From NCBI GenBank assembly GCA_949987705.1, contig OX465281.1, forward strand, positions 104,741,248-104,805,247: 64,000 nucleotides of DNA. The letters run 5' to 3'. This DNA comes from Thereva unica (taxonomy: Eukaryota > Arthropoda > Insecta > Diptera > Therevidae). Both the position numbers and the translations under genes were made by a program. Within the stretch, counting starts at the first letter, position 1. Each line of letters begins with the position of its first letter. Positions 55,664 to 64,000 of this stretch are shown here, in pieces. The notes under the pieces are model-generated. The model made no database searches. It saw only the letters and a program-made list of their open reading frames with translations, and was not told where the DNA came from.

Positions 55664-56708
55664 ACCACCTTTAATTGCGGCTTGCGCTATGACCATACAT
55701 AAATCGCAGGGTGGAACTTTCAGTGAAATTGTTTACGAGTACAGCAAAGATCATTCCCAAGAACTTGTATACGTTGCGTTATCTCGTGCAACAAATATAG
55801 AAAATTTAAATATTGTAACACCTCAAGATGATCCAACGAAATTTAAGTTTTATCATAATCGAAAGCAAGCTAGATCAACAGAGAAATTGCTGCAAGAATT
55901 TCAAAGATTATCTTTAAACATATTGCAGACCAGAACGCAAATGGTTTTGGATATGATTTGTAACAAAATAGGTCTTTCAGTATTAACTTTTAATTGCCAA
56001 AGTTTAAAAAATCATATTTTAGATTTCATTGATCCAGTTACTGAAAATTGTAATATTCTATTACTTACTGAAACAATTGAATTTCTCATTATAAACGAGA
56101 CAATATGTATTCATGCAGGTGGGGTTGCAATATACCAAAACTATAAAGATAGTGTTAACATTTGCCAACCAAATATGGAAACTATTTTGTCAAACATGAG
56201 TGCATTGAGTACTAGACATTCATCAGTTGGAGACATTTGTTCAGTGATTTGTAAAATAAGAAACGATCAAGAAATAGTTATTGTAGCTGTTTATATATCA
56301 CCAAATCAAAAGATTGAGGATATTACATTATTTATTCATCGATCCCTGTTAAAACATACTGAGAGAGAATCTAAACTACTATGTCATAAGCTTTCACTAA
56401 TATTAGCTGGAGACTTTAATATTAACTTCAATGAAAAAGACAAATTTAAAATCTTCACATCCTTTTTATCTGACACATTTAATTTGCGTATGAATAACGA
56501 TCCAGCACAGTACACAACGAAATACTGTACTACAGTTGATGCCGTTTTTTCAAGATTCTTGGACAAAATTGATTCTGAAGTATATGCATCTTATTACAGT
56601 TATCATAAGCCAATAATTTCTATGTTACAATTGGTGATAAAATTTGAAATTTTTTTTGGAAAGTTTTGGAATGTTAATATTATAATGAATATTTTCCTAA
56701 AATATTAA
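55664..56708 (+). CDS. Helentron-type helicase C-terminus plus endonuclease, open frame, N-terminus missing
   Basis: An uninterrupted frame of about 345 codons that starts abruptly at the array edge with PPLIAACAMTIHKSQG, helicase motif V, then LVYVALSRAT (motif VI) and KFYHNRKQARSTEKLL. The endonuclease (EEP) follows: LTFNCQSLKNH, LLTET, GGVAIYQN, IVAVYISPNQ, LAGDFNINFN (about 56410), TTVDAVFSR and YHKPI. All core EEP motifs are seen, but SDH is SYH. It would nick DNA as part of a rolling-circle transposase. Rep, helicase motifs I-IV and any start codon are missing; the first ATGs belong to the array or motif V. AATAAA motifs follow at about 56770. Confidence 0.8.
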
Positions 56709-56814
56709 ATTAAATTTTTGATTTGATTCGATCCTTTACATTATTTGCTTGAAAAATGGTATAAAGTAAAAATAAATAAAATATTCAGATTTTATTTGGA
56801 GTTACATTCGCAGT
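56709..56814. other. 3' flank of the endonuclease frame
   Basis: AT-rich, with overlapping AATAAA signals (about 56770-56780). Nothing else is seen. Confidence 0.4.
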
Positions 56815-57620
56815 TGTAGAAAAATCGTAAGGAACTTCGTTCCTGACGGGGGTCCCATGACCGCACCTGAATTTTTTTGTTTAAACGACGTTCGTGATTT
56901 TTGTACCGACGAAAAAAATTTCATAACATTCGGTCAAGCCTTTTTTTTTCAAAGGAAACAATTTCTACTAATTGTCAGAGAAAGACCTTAAATTGATAAG
57001 TTTCGCAAATATCTAATAAACTCGATGGAACGAGACCCGCTCTAAACGAAGTGAACTTTTTTGGATTCTGCACAGCGATAGCCTTCCAACAAATTATCAC
57101 TTGTCAAAATCCGACAACCATCAAAAATCGCGCAAAAATTCCGTTACCCTTTACAAACATCGCGAATTTTTCGAACCTTGGATCAGCACTTTTTGCGAGG
57201 AATTCTTTTCTACGAGTGATACAGTTTCAGGAAATTGTGGCTCATCCCGAGATTTCCAGTAGTTACCGAAAAATTCGTTCTTTTTCATCAAGACTGACAA
57301 GTACTTTACATTGGTCAGTTTTGCTAATATCTCCGGAAAGCTTTGGAATTCGACGAATTCGAACACCCGTTTTAGTGTAGTGAAAGAAGTACGAAGGAAA
57401 TGTTTGTTTGCTAACGTTCGGGAAAAACAAATTCTATAGAATTTTTATTAGATTAACCACTATTTGAACTAGCTTCTCCCAGGATTACTTTGTAACCAGT
57501 TCTGATACTAGTCAAATTCCCGCTAGTGCTAAATGTATTACTATTTTGTAAAAAGACAGCTTATTGCGTCTACGCTCGTCATACTGGGAAGTTAATCGTG
57601 TGGACCGAAAGGGTCGAACC
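56815..57620 (+). repeat. X/P repeat copy, forward, nearly uninterrupted X part
   Basis: A short, truncated P unit (56870-56950) is followed by X from 'cttaaattgataagttt' through 'cgcgaatttttcgaacc' and 'ctagtgctaaatgtattac' to 'catactgggaagttaatcgt' (57606) and 'aacccacatcccaac'. It serves as the reference for dating the insertions in the other copies. The 109-codon frame here is repeat sequence. Confidence 0.7.
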
Positions 57621-58305
57621 CACATCCCAACTAGTTTAGTATAAGAATAATTATTATTTGATTTTTCATGTTATCTGCGATGTTTTTTTTTCATTCTGTG
57701 CGGAAGGGGGTTTGAACCCCCAAAACCCTTCCCCTGGCTACGTCCTTGATAGCGCAACGCACGTTTACATGACAAAAGAACCAATTTCCTTTGAAAATTA
57801 AAACAGATTACGATGGAAGCATTCAATTACAATAAAGCATCACCATTACAGCATGCCCATACACTCCAATGTTATTAATGGATATATTGTGCCAATATTA
57901 TCTTTAAAATTTCAAAAAATAAGCTCCTGGAATGTGCTGTTCTAATGGTAAGGGAGATTTATTGAAACGAAATGATCTTACACTTACAAGGATGGAACTT
58001 CTTCCTTCCATACGCTTTGTTTACTACCTTTTATTTAGTTTTCGGTGCGCTAGTAATAATAATAATGAACTTTTGGAATATTCACAAACAAAATTTATAG
58101 ATCCTATCCTCCTGTACCTAATGTTAAGATTGATTTGGAAATACATATAGACTGGCCAAAGAAGTTTTAACATCTAGCGGGTTGTATTATGTACACCAAT
58201 TTTTGCTTTAATGGATTGGAAATGTCGCTTCAATATTAATAAATTTCTACAATTTATTTTCTAAAAATCAAAAATAAATCAAAATAAAAATTATATTTTT
58301 TGCAG
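57621..58305 (+). other. Upstream intron of apterous
   Basis: Mostly unique AT-rich sequence ending in the acceptor TTTTTTGCAG at 58305. No earlier coding exon was recognised. A 72-codon frame at 57932 has no similarity I can name. Confidence 0.55.
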
Positions 58306-58487
58306 CAAAGCGCAAGATTTTTCGATCGTCCAAGCGTACGCAGCCCAACTCTTCAATTAATTAATCAATGCATTGGAGCAAACAATACTCATGCCCTGCA
58401 TCGAAAATGTTCGTCATGTCCGAATTCGTTCGAACATAACGCAAAAATTTTAGGCCGGTGCCCCATTTTCAGCGATTCATGTGCAAG
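58306..58487 (+). CDS. ap: Apterous (LIM-homeobox), N-terminal exon
   Basis: The acceptor TTTTTTGCAG ends at 58305. The exon opens in phase 0 with QSARFFDRPSVRSPT and goes on with NQCIGANNTHAL and CSSCPNSFEH, and ends TGTGCAAG|GTATAT at 58487. The QSARF, GANN.H and CSS.CP blocks match the Apterous N-terminus, which in flies begins only about a dozen residues earlier, so the start codon lies in an upstream exon. The last two bases (AG) join the first base of the next exon to give Arg. Apterous is the nuclear factor that gives dorsal identity to the wing and specifies muscles and neurons. Confidence 0.85.
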
Positions 58488-58570
58488 GTATATCCGAAAA
58501 ATATTCGTCAGAATTTCTATTCCAATTATGCTAATAAGCTGCAATGAATTCAATTTATATATTATTACAG

Positions 58571-58778
58571 ATTTAATTCATCTGAACGAGTAGTTTTTGA
58601 TGAGGGCTCTATAACTTATTCTGTTGTAGACCGGGCTGAATGTCCGGACTCTTTAAACAGTGTATGTTCTGCAATACCCTTGAAAACTGAACCGTGCGGT
58701 CCACCGAGCAGTCCGGAATCATCTCCAGAAATTTCTTTTGGCCCTGAAGATTGTGCCGGGTGTGGACGACTAATACAG
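58571..58778 (+). CDS. ap: Apterous (LIM-homeobox), second exon seen, start of LIM1
   Basis: Acceptor TATTATTACAG (to 58570), donor CAG|GTAAAA after 58778. It codes for an acidic, Ser-rich linker with the conserved block LKTEPCGPPSSPESS, then PEDCAGCGRLIQ, which starts the first LIM domain with the zinc ligands CxxC. The reading frame is open throughout and phase-consistent with both neighbours. The 83-bp intron before and the 55-bp intron after are both short. KTEP.GPPSSPES is characteristic for Apterous rather than other LIM-homeobox proteins. Confidence 0.92.
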
Positions 58779-58833
58779 GTAAAATAGTCCAGTTTCAATT
58801 AACTTAATTTTAATAAAACTCTTTGTATACTAG

Positions 58834-58973
58834 GATCGATTTTACCTCTCAGCAATAGAGAAACGATGGCACATCGGCTGTCTACAATGTTGCATATGTC
58901 ACCAAGCTTTAGATGGAGAAACTTCTTGCTTTTCAAGAGATTGCAATATTTACTGTAAAAGCGATTACTATAA
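58834..58973 (+). CDS. ap: Apterous (LIM-homeobox), exon with the rest of LIM1
   Basis: Acceptor TATACTAG (to 58833), donor TAA|GTAAGT at 58973/58974. It codes for DRFYLSAIEKRWHIGCLQCC then ICHQALDGETSCF and NIYCKSDYY. Together with CAGC in the previous exon the ligands are C-x2-C-x17-H-x2-C and C-x2-C ... C-x2-D, a complete LIM zinc finger. An extra Cys replaces the usual Gly before NIYC. The exon ends in the second base of a codon. LIM2, the homeodomain and the stop are not in the window, so the following intron is at least 5 kb. Confidence 0.94.
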
Positions 58974-59007
58974 GTAAGTTTAAAATAACTACGGGTATGC
59001 CGTACTA

Positions 59008-59231
59008 GAGGTCCCGCCAAAAGAGTTGATGCCGAGAAAGTCGCGTTTTCCATGCGCAGTAGAATCTCCGCATGCCGTTCCCGTCCCTTAGCCTAGTCGC
59101 AACAAATTTCGAAGGGGAAATTTGAAAATACATAAGCGCATTTCTTATCAATATGTGCGCAATTTTTATTTGTGTGCAGCTTTAATTTCCCCAGCTGCGC
59201 GCTCCGGCATCAACTCTTTTGGCGGGACCTC
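59008..59231. mobile_element. MITE in the apterous intron (224 bp)
   Basis: Perfect inverted ends of 27 bp (29 bp with TA) beginning GAGGTCCCGCCAAAAGAGTT, flanked by TA on both sides (59006-59007 and 59232-59233). It begins only 34 bp after the splice donor of the LIM1 exon. No frame. The TA duplication fits a Tc1/mariner-type MITE. Confidence 0.88.
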
Positions 59232-59680
59232 TATCAATATATGTTTAGTGTTATCAACAAATGAGTGTGTGTGTTTTTCATGAGGATCTGTAGAGATAAG
59301 TATACCACGAGAAAATGAAAAGCGATGCAAACTATGCTTGCATGAAAACCTTAAGGCTTGCAATATTTTGAAGGGCGTATTTAAATGTGTTGCTGAAAAC
59401 GAAACTTAATTGATATTTTTATTAATGAAGACAATTAAATAAAAATAGAAATTAAAAATGCTTATTGTAAATTGTTAATCAAATTTAGTATTGATGCCGG
59501 TGATTACTTTGAAAAGATTCTAGAATAGTAAGAATTAATAACCGGTGAGGCGTTTTGCCGGGAGAGGGACCCAAATCTCACCCAATCTCTTGTGGGGGAG
59601 AGAAGGGGCCTCGGCAAATTTCATGAAATTTTTTTCCGCAAGAACTTGTAAAAAAAGTTCTATATGTGAAGAAAACCAAG
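59232..59680. other. Apterous intron, no recognisable element
   Basis: Unique-looking sequence; an exact 9-bp duplication 'tgaaaaga' lies near 59510. No gene on either strand. Confidence 0.45.
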
Positions 59681-60330
59681 CTTAGGTGTCACCTTTTGTA
59701 CTGCCACTTTGTCTTGTTGTTAAGTTCATGGTGCAATGTCTATTAGCAAGCTTGGTTTGAAGAATAGAGGAGAGTAGGAAAGGTAAGAGGTCTAGGGGGT
59801 GCTCGAGGAAATGTCGATGAACCTTACGTTTGCGCTCTAAGATGTTGTACGAGATGGGAAATACTGATTGTAGAAGATTATTATTGCGTCCGAAGGGGTT
59901 GGGCTGTAGGGTATTGGGGTGGGCCGACCAGGCTAGCTGTGTGTTGCGGGGAAGATATTGCCATGCAGGCAAGAGGTTTTGAATTTCAGTGGAACATTCG
60001 CTCTGGCAATAGCGATAATTTATATAGGGTTGCTACATTCCTACGTTGGCTTAAATGGATGAGTTTGATGGCATGATTTTGCACCTTGTCGAAGCAAGTC
60101 AAAGTGGTTTTTGGGGCACCTGTCTAAATATACCAATTGTATTCAAGGCGGGGCCGAATGTAAGATTTGTAAATTGTAGCCAGGGAGGCTGGCTGGAGGA
60201 GGAATTTTAATCTATTAAAAAATGCAAGGCATTGGGAGGCTTGATGCGCGATTTGGAATATGCGATCATTCCATTGTAAATCCTCCGTTAGAGGTCATTT
60301 AAACGATAGCTTTTGATCTAAGTTTAGGTT
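59681..60330 (-). mobile_element. Diverged LINE relic in the apterous intron
   Basis: Minus strand: NNNLLQSVFPISYNILERKR and KVHRHFLEHPLDL match the C-terminus NLSQSVFPSSYNIQEFKRR of the LINE at 945-4115, but with clear divergence. Further similarity continues to about 60300 with many frameshifts. It is a different, older subfamily. Confidence 0.72.
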
Positions 60331-60857
60331 AGTTACTGCTATGACTGATGGAAAACCTACCGTCAAAGGTGATGATCGATGTGATTATCTGAATATTTGG
60401 ATTTCCATCAATCACTACTGATGTAATTAATTGAATTAAGGGGGGGGGGGTCGAAAAATCGCCACACGTTATTAATGGGCGGCCCTTAAAAAATATATAT
60501 TGCCTCACTAAAAACAAAAGTTACACCGCTTTGAACAGAAAATGGGTGGCGAATAAAATAGTAAATTCTGACAATAGTGAAATTATGGCTTATATTGGTG
60601 TGCGTAGGATCACACATTGGAACAAAAAACTTCTATATCAAGTCTATATTTCCAAATAATTCTTAATATTACAAGAGGATACCCAACAATAATTTTGTCT
60701 ATGAATATTCCATTAACGCTTATTGTTACTTGATCTTCCAATAAAATAAGATTTTTTTATAAGACCGACGGTTGTTTCGAAAAAATCGAGAAATAATAAA
60801 ATATTTCTTTCTATCGACCAAAATCTTGCTATCTTTCTATAATACAAAAAATTATTT
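60331..60857. other. Apterous intron, no recognisable element
   Basis: AT-rich, with a run of 10 G at about 60440. No gene or structured repeat is seen. Confidence 0.45.
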
Positions 60858-61340
60858 AGTTAAAAAAACTTTTTAATATTACACGTTTTTAAAACGCACT
60901 AAAAAGTATTTAATGATTTCTTCTAGTTCCATACAGATTTAGAACTTCCTAATACCATACGGATAGTCCTGAAAATTTGTGATTGTGAATTTGTAATAGC
61001 TATGAAAATATCCGCAGGGTTGAGAAATCATTCGCATCAATCATGTATGCGCCCCACGTTTTAAATCTTACTGTTTTAGAAATATATATTAGGTTCTAAA
61101 GCTGTATGAAGCTAGAAGAAATTATTATATACTTTTTAGTTCGTTTTAAAAACGTGGTATATTAAAAACGTTTTTTTTTACTAAATAATTATTTTCTGCT
61201 TTGTAGTCTTGTGTGTGAAATTCTCCAATCGATTTTGAGCATCTTGATGATATTACGACAGAAATTTGCGGAAAATTGTTACCTAAATCTACCAATAATA
61301 TATCAAGCTGTTTAATTTTGAAATTCCTGAAAAATTAACA
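60858..61340. mobile_element. Foldback element, copy 2 (older, loop inverted)
   Basis: Related to 18802-19440: arms with 'aaaactttttaatattacac' and its counterpart near 61140-61175, and the shared flank 'gaaaattgttacctaaatc' at 61274. The loop 'gagaaatcattcgcatcaat' (61024) is the reverse complement of the loop in copy 1. The right arm has a deletion, so the palindrome is less perfect. Confidence 0.8.
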
Positions 61341-61393
61341 CTAGAACTACGAAGACCGTCATTTTAACGGTTTTCAAATTTCATGCTTAAAAA

Positions 61394-63451
61394 TCCTTAC
61401 TAATATTATAGATGCGAAAGTAACTCTGTCTGTCTGCCTATCTGTCTGTTACGCTTTCACGCCTAAACCACTGGACCGATTTTGATGAAATTTGCTACAG
61501 AGATAGTTTAGACCTTGGAGACGGACATAGGATACTTTTTATCGTGAAAAAGAGGGTTGAAGGGGGTGAAATGGGGTTGGATAGGTTATAAGGGGGGTTT
61601 TATTTCTTTGGTCAGATTTTCTCCAAACTTAGTAAAAATACTCCTAACCATAAATAATGGAATAGGTGTTTCGGGATTTTTCGAAATTCATCCCCTAAGG
61701 GGGTGAAATAGGGTTGAATAAATCGGTTGTAAGGGGATTTTTTTTTTCTTTACTCAGATTTTCTTCAAACTTAGTAAAAATACTCCTCACCATAAATAAT
61801 GAAACACGTATCTACTTTATTATTTTTTTAAATTCATTTCCGAAGGGGGTGAAATGGGGTTCAATAGGTTGTAAGGGGATTTTTTTTCTTTACTTTTTTT
61901 TCTATTGTATAAAAAGTAACTGACTGACAGACAAAGCACAACCTAAACCGCTAGAGCTAAAGTGCTGAAATTTTGACAGTGCATCCCTATAATGACGTGG
62001 GCATCCGCTAACAAGCGATTTTTCGAAATTCATCCCCTAAGGGGATGAAATAGGGTTAACCCAAATCGCTGGGCTATAGCTGAAATTTTGACAGTGCATT
62101 CTTATAGTGACGCGGGCATCCACTAAGAAGCGATTTTTCGGAATTCATCTCCTAAGGGGGTGAAATTGGGTTAACCCAAAACCGTTGGAGCTATAGGGCT
62201 AAAATTTTGACAGTGCATCCCTATAATTGACGTGGACATCCACTAAAAAGCAATTTTTCGAATTTCATCCCCTAAGGGGGTGAAATTCTTTGTGGACATC
62301 CACTAAGAAGTGATTTTTCGAAATTCATCCCCTAAAGGGGTGAACTAGGGTTAAACCAAATTGCTGGAGCTATAGGGCTGAAAATTTGACAGTGCTTCTC
62401 TATAATGACGTGGACATCCACTAAGAAGAGATTTTTCGAAATTCGTCCCCTAATGGGGTGAAATAATGTTAACCCAAATCGCTGGAACTATAGGGCTGAA
62501 ATTTTGACAGTGCATCCCTATAATGACGTGGACATCCCCTAAGAAGCGATTTTTCGAAATTCATCCCCTAATGGGGTGAAATAGGGTTAACCCAAACCGC
62601 TGGAGCTAAAAGGCTGACATTTTGAAAGTGCATCCCTATAGTGACGTGGACATCCACTAACAAGCGATTTTTCGAAATTCATCCCCTAAGGGGGTGAAAT
62701 TGGGTTAACCCAAATCGCTGGAGTTATAGGGCTGAAATTTTGACAGTGCATCCCTCTAGTGATTTGGACATCCACTAAAAAGCGATTTTTCAAAATGCAT
62801 CCCCTAAGGGGGTGAAACGGGACTAGCCTAAACCGCTAGTGCTAAAGGGCTGAAATTTTGACGGTGCATACCTATAATGACGTGGACGTCCACTTTTTTG
62901 AAACTCATCACCTATGGGAATTCGGGAATTTTTTCTTCAGCCAGATTTTATCGAATTTTGTAAAAATACTATACACCATAAATAATGACACACGGCGTCA
63001 TGAATTTTTCGAAATTCAACCCCGAATGTGGAAACAATTGTATGAAAAGTTATTTATTTCAACAGTTGTTCTTAGAAATTGGTATAAAAATTGGTTCAAA
63101 ATTTGTGAAACTCGAAATTCACTTTATTTAGGATTCATTTGTGATTGCTTCATAATTTCTTGCACCCACGTAAATGGGCGCACAACCTTAACGAATGTTC
63201 GTCAAACCCTAAAATGTCATTTCTCTTGATACATTCTAATCTCTGCTTCAAAGCTTGCAGATTTGTTGAGCAGAGGTTATATACGCAGCAATTTGCTTAC
63301 CATGTTTATTAAGAAAATGCACTATATTAAACCTTTTTTAGGGATAATAACAGCTGACTTTTTTGTTTTGCTTTTTTTTCAAGTAAAACAGTGCTTATAA
63401 TAAACTTTTTTTATTTAAAGGCGTTGCAAGTCACGTTGGGTTTTATGCTAG
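61394..63451 (+). mobile_element. Non-autonomous Helitron C (2058 bp)
   Basis: 5' end TCCTTACTAATATTATAGAT after host A; 3' end 'gcgttgcaagtcacgt', 'tgggttttatg', CTAG (63448-63451) before host T. It has about ten ~117-bp units as in A and B, plus a 5' part with two T-rich segments around 61600-61900. It lies in the same orientation as the apterous gene and in its intron. No protein is encoded. Confidence 0.87.
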
Positions 63452-64000
63452 TTTAATATAATTTTTGTAATTGTTCTAGAATTTTTAAAATATATCAACA
63501 GTTGCTTTTCAATTTCCCCTTACCGACTTTAATTTCCATAATCAGTATGACCTATACCGTCAAAGTGACGGCTTTAGCAGTTTCAAAGTTTATAATAATT
63601 TATGTATCAATGATGGACATCAATACATATTTACATTCATTACATTGCTTCCAGACATTTGTATTGAATGATCCAAATTGTTCGGAAGCCGTTAGAACTG
63701 AACACTCTAACTGGTAAATGTATTCAGGACGCAATCATTATCAGTTGTACTTATAATGTGATTAAGTTCTTGGCGAAAAGTACAATCTGTGTGTAATCTG
63801 TGAAAAGCCCATTCTCGGAAAAAGTATGAACATGTTTTTATAAATGGCTTTCCCTACTTAGACAGATGAAATTAGCCCATAAGGAGTACCTTTGAATGAA
63901 TTTGTAGCTTTGAATTTTGTAGGCAACTATGTAAATTGTAGGAGAAACATATCAACACAAATTTTTTTTACAAGTTTTATAAAGAGACTTGTGATGAAAA
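63452..64000. other. Apterous intron to window end
   Basis: AT-rich sequence. A 71-codon frame at 63502-63717 has no recognised relative and no splice context for LIM2. Nothing else is seen. Confidence 0.4.

Noticed and set aside
59232..64000. Further apterous exons (LIM2, homeodomain)
   Set aside because: I looked for the Cys/His pattern of LIM2 and for homeodomain helix 3 (WFQN.R) on the plus strand and did not see them in the window.
1..64000. Bacterial or symbiont origin of the window
   Set aside because: Spliced exons, LINE, SINE, BEL/Pao, Harbinger, hAT and Helitron elements are eukaryotic; there are no operons or ribosome-binding-site-led genes.

Overview
The window is eukaryotic and almost certainly from an insect. 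It is AT-rich and carries spliced genes, polyadenylation signals, and many classes of eukaryotic transposon (LINEs, a tRNA-derived SINE, BEL/Pao, solo LTRs, Helitrons, Helentron-like pieces, Harbinger, hAT, MITEs). The only recognisable host gene is three consecutive coding exons (58306-58973, + strand) of the LIM-homeobox selector gene apterous. They cover conserved N-terminal blocks and the complete first LIM domain. The short introns (83 and 55 bp) and the similarity to the fly Apterous N-terminus fit an insect, but I cannot fix the order.

Layout. 1-9115: end of a tandem array, then a LINE interrupted by a 1423-bp solo LTR, then a minus-strand BEL/Pao fragment that was hit by a PIF/Harbinger element (TAA duplication) and by a second 5'-truncated LINE. 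9116-18331: one complete but decayed autonomous Helitron on the minus strand, with both termini, a two-exon Rep-helicase gene and a 209-bp tandem array before its 3' end. 18332-31740: foldback elements, two blocks of a ~120-bp repeat with higher-order structure, a broken PIF1 helicase-ubiquitin protease fusion and a MITE with a 9-bp target duplication. 31741-38133: a helicase fragment and two complete non-autonomous Helitrons packed with ~117-bp tandem units. 38134-41290: LINE remnants of two kinds. 41291-53872: two copies of an unclassified repeat (called X/P here), each split by large later insertions. 53873-57620: more X/P, an inverted array block and an open helicase-endonuclease frame. 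57621-64000: the apterous exons and the start of a long intron filled by MITEs, a LINE relic and a third 117-bp-unit Helitron.

The most interesting object is a ~2.36-kb insertion at about 41924-44282. It carries the end of a Helentron-type helicase-endonuclease followed 72 bp later by an intact 325-codon frame of unknown family with its own poly(A) signal. The same 15-nt hairpin sequence lies near both edges of the insertion. Two other Helentron-type helicase pieces (26333-27420 and 55666-56708) directly abut the ~120-bp array in the same relative orientation, and a third (32050-32634) lies about 310 bp from an array edge. This suggests that the array, the helicase and the unknown protein may belong to one rolling-circle transposon system. 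Apart from apterous and the unknown frame, essentially every coding signal here is a damaged transposon gene.
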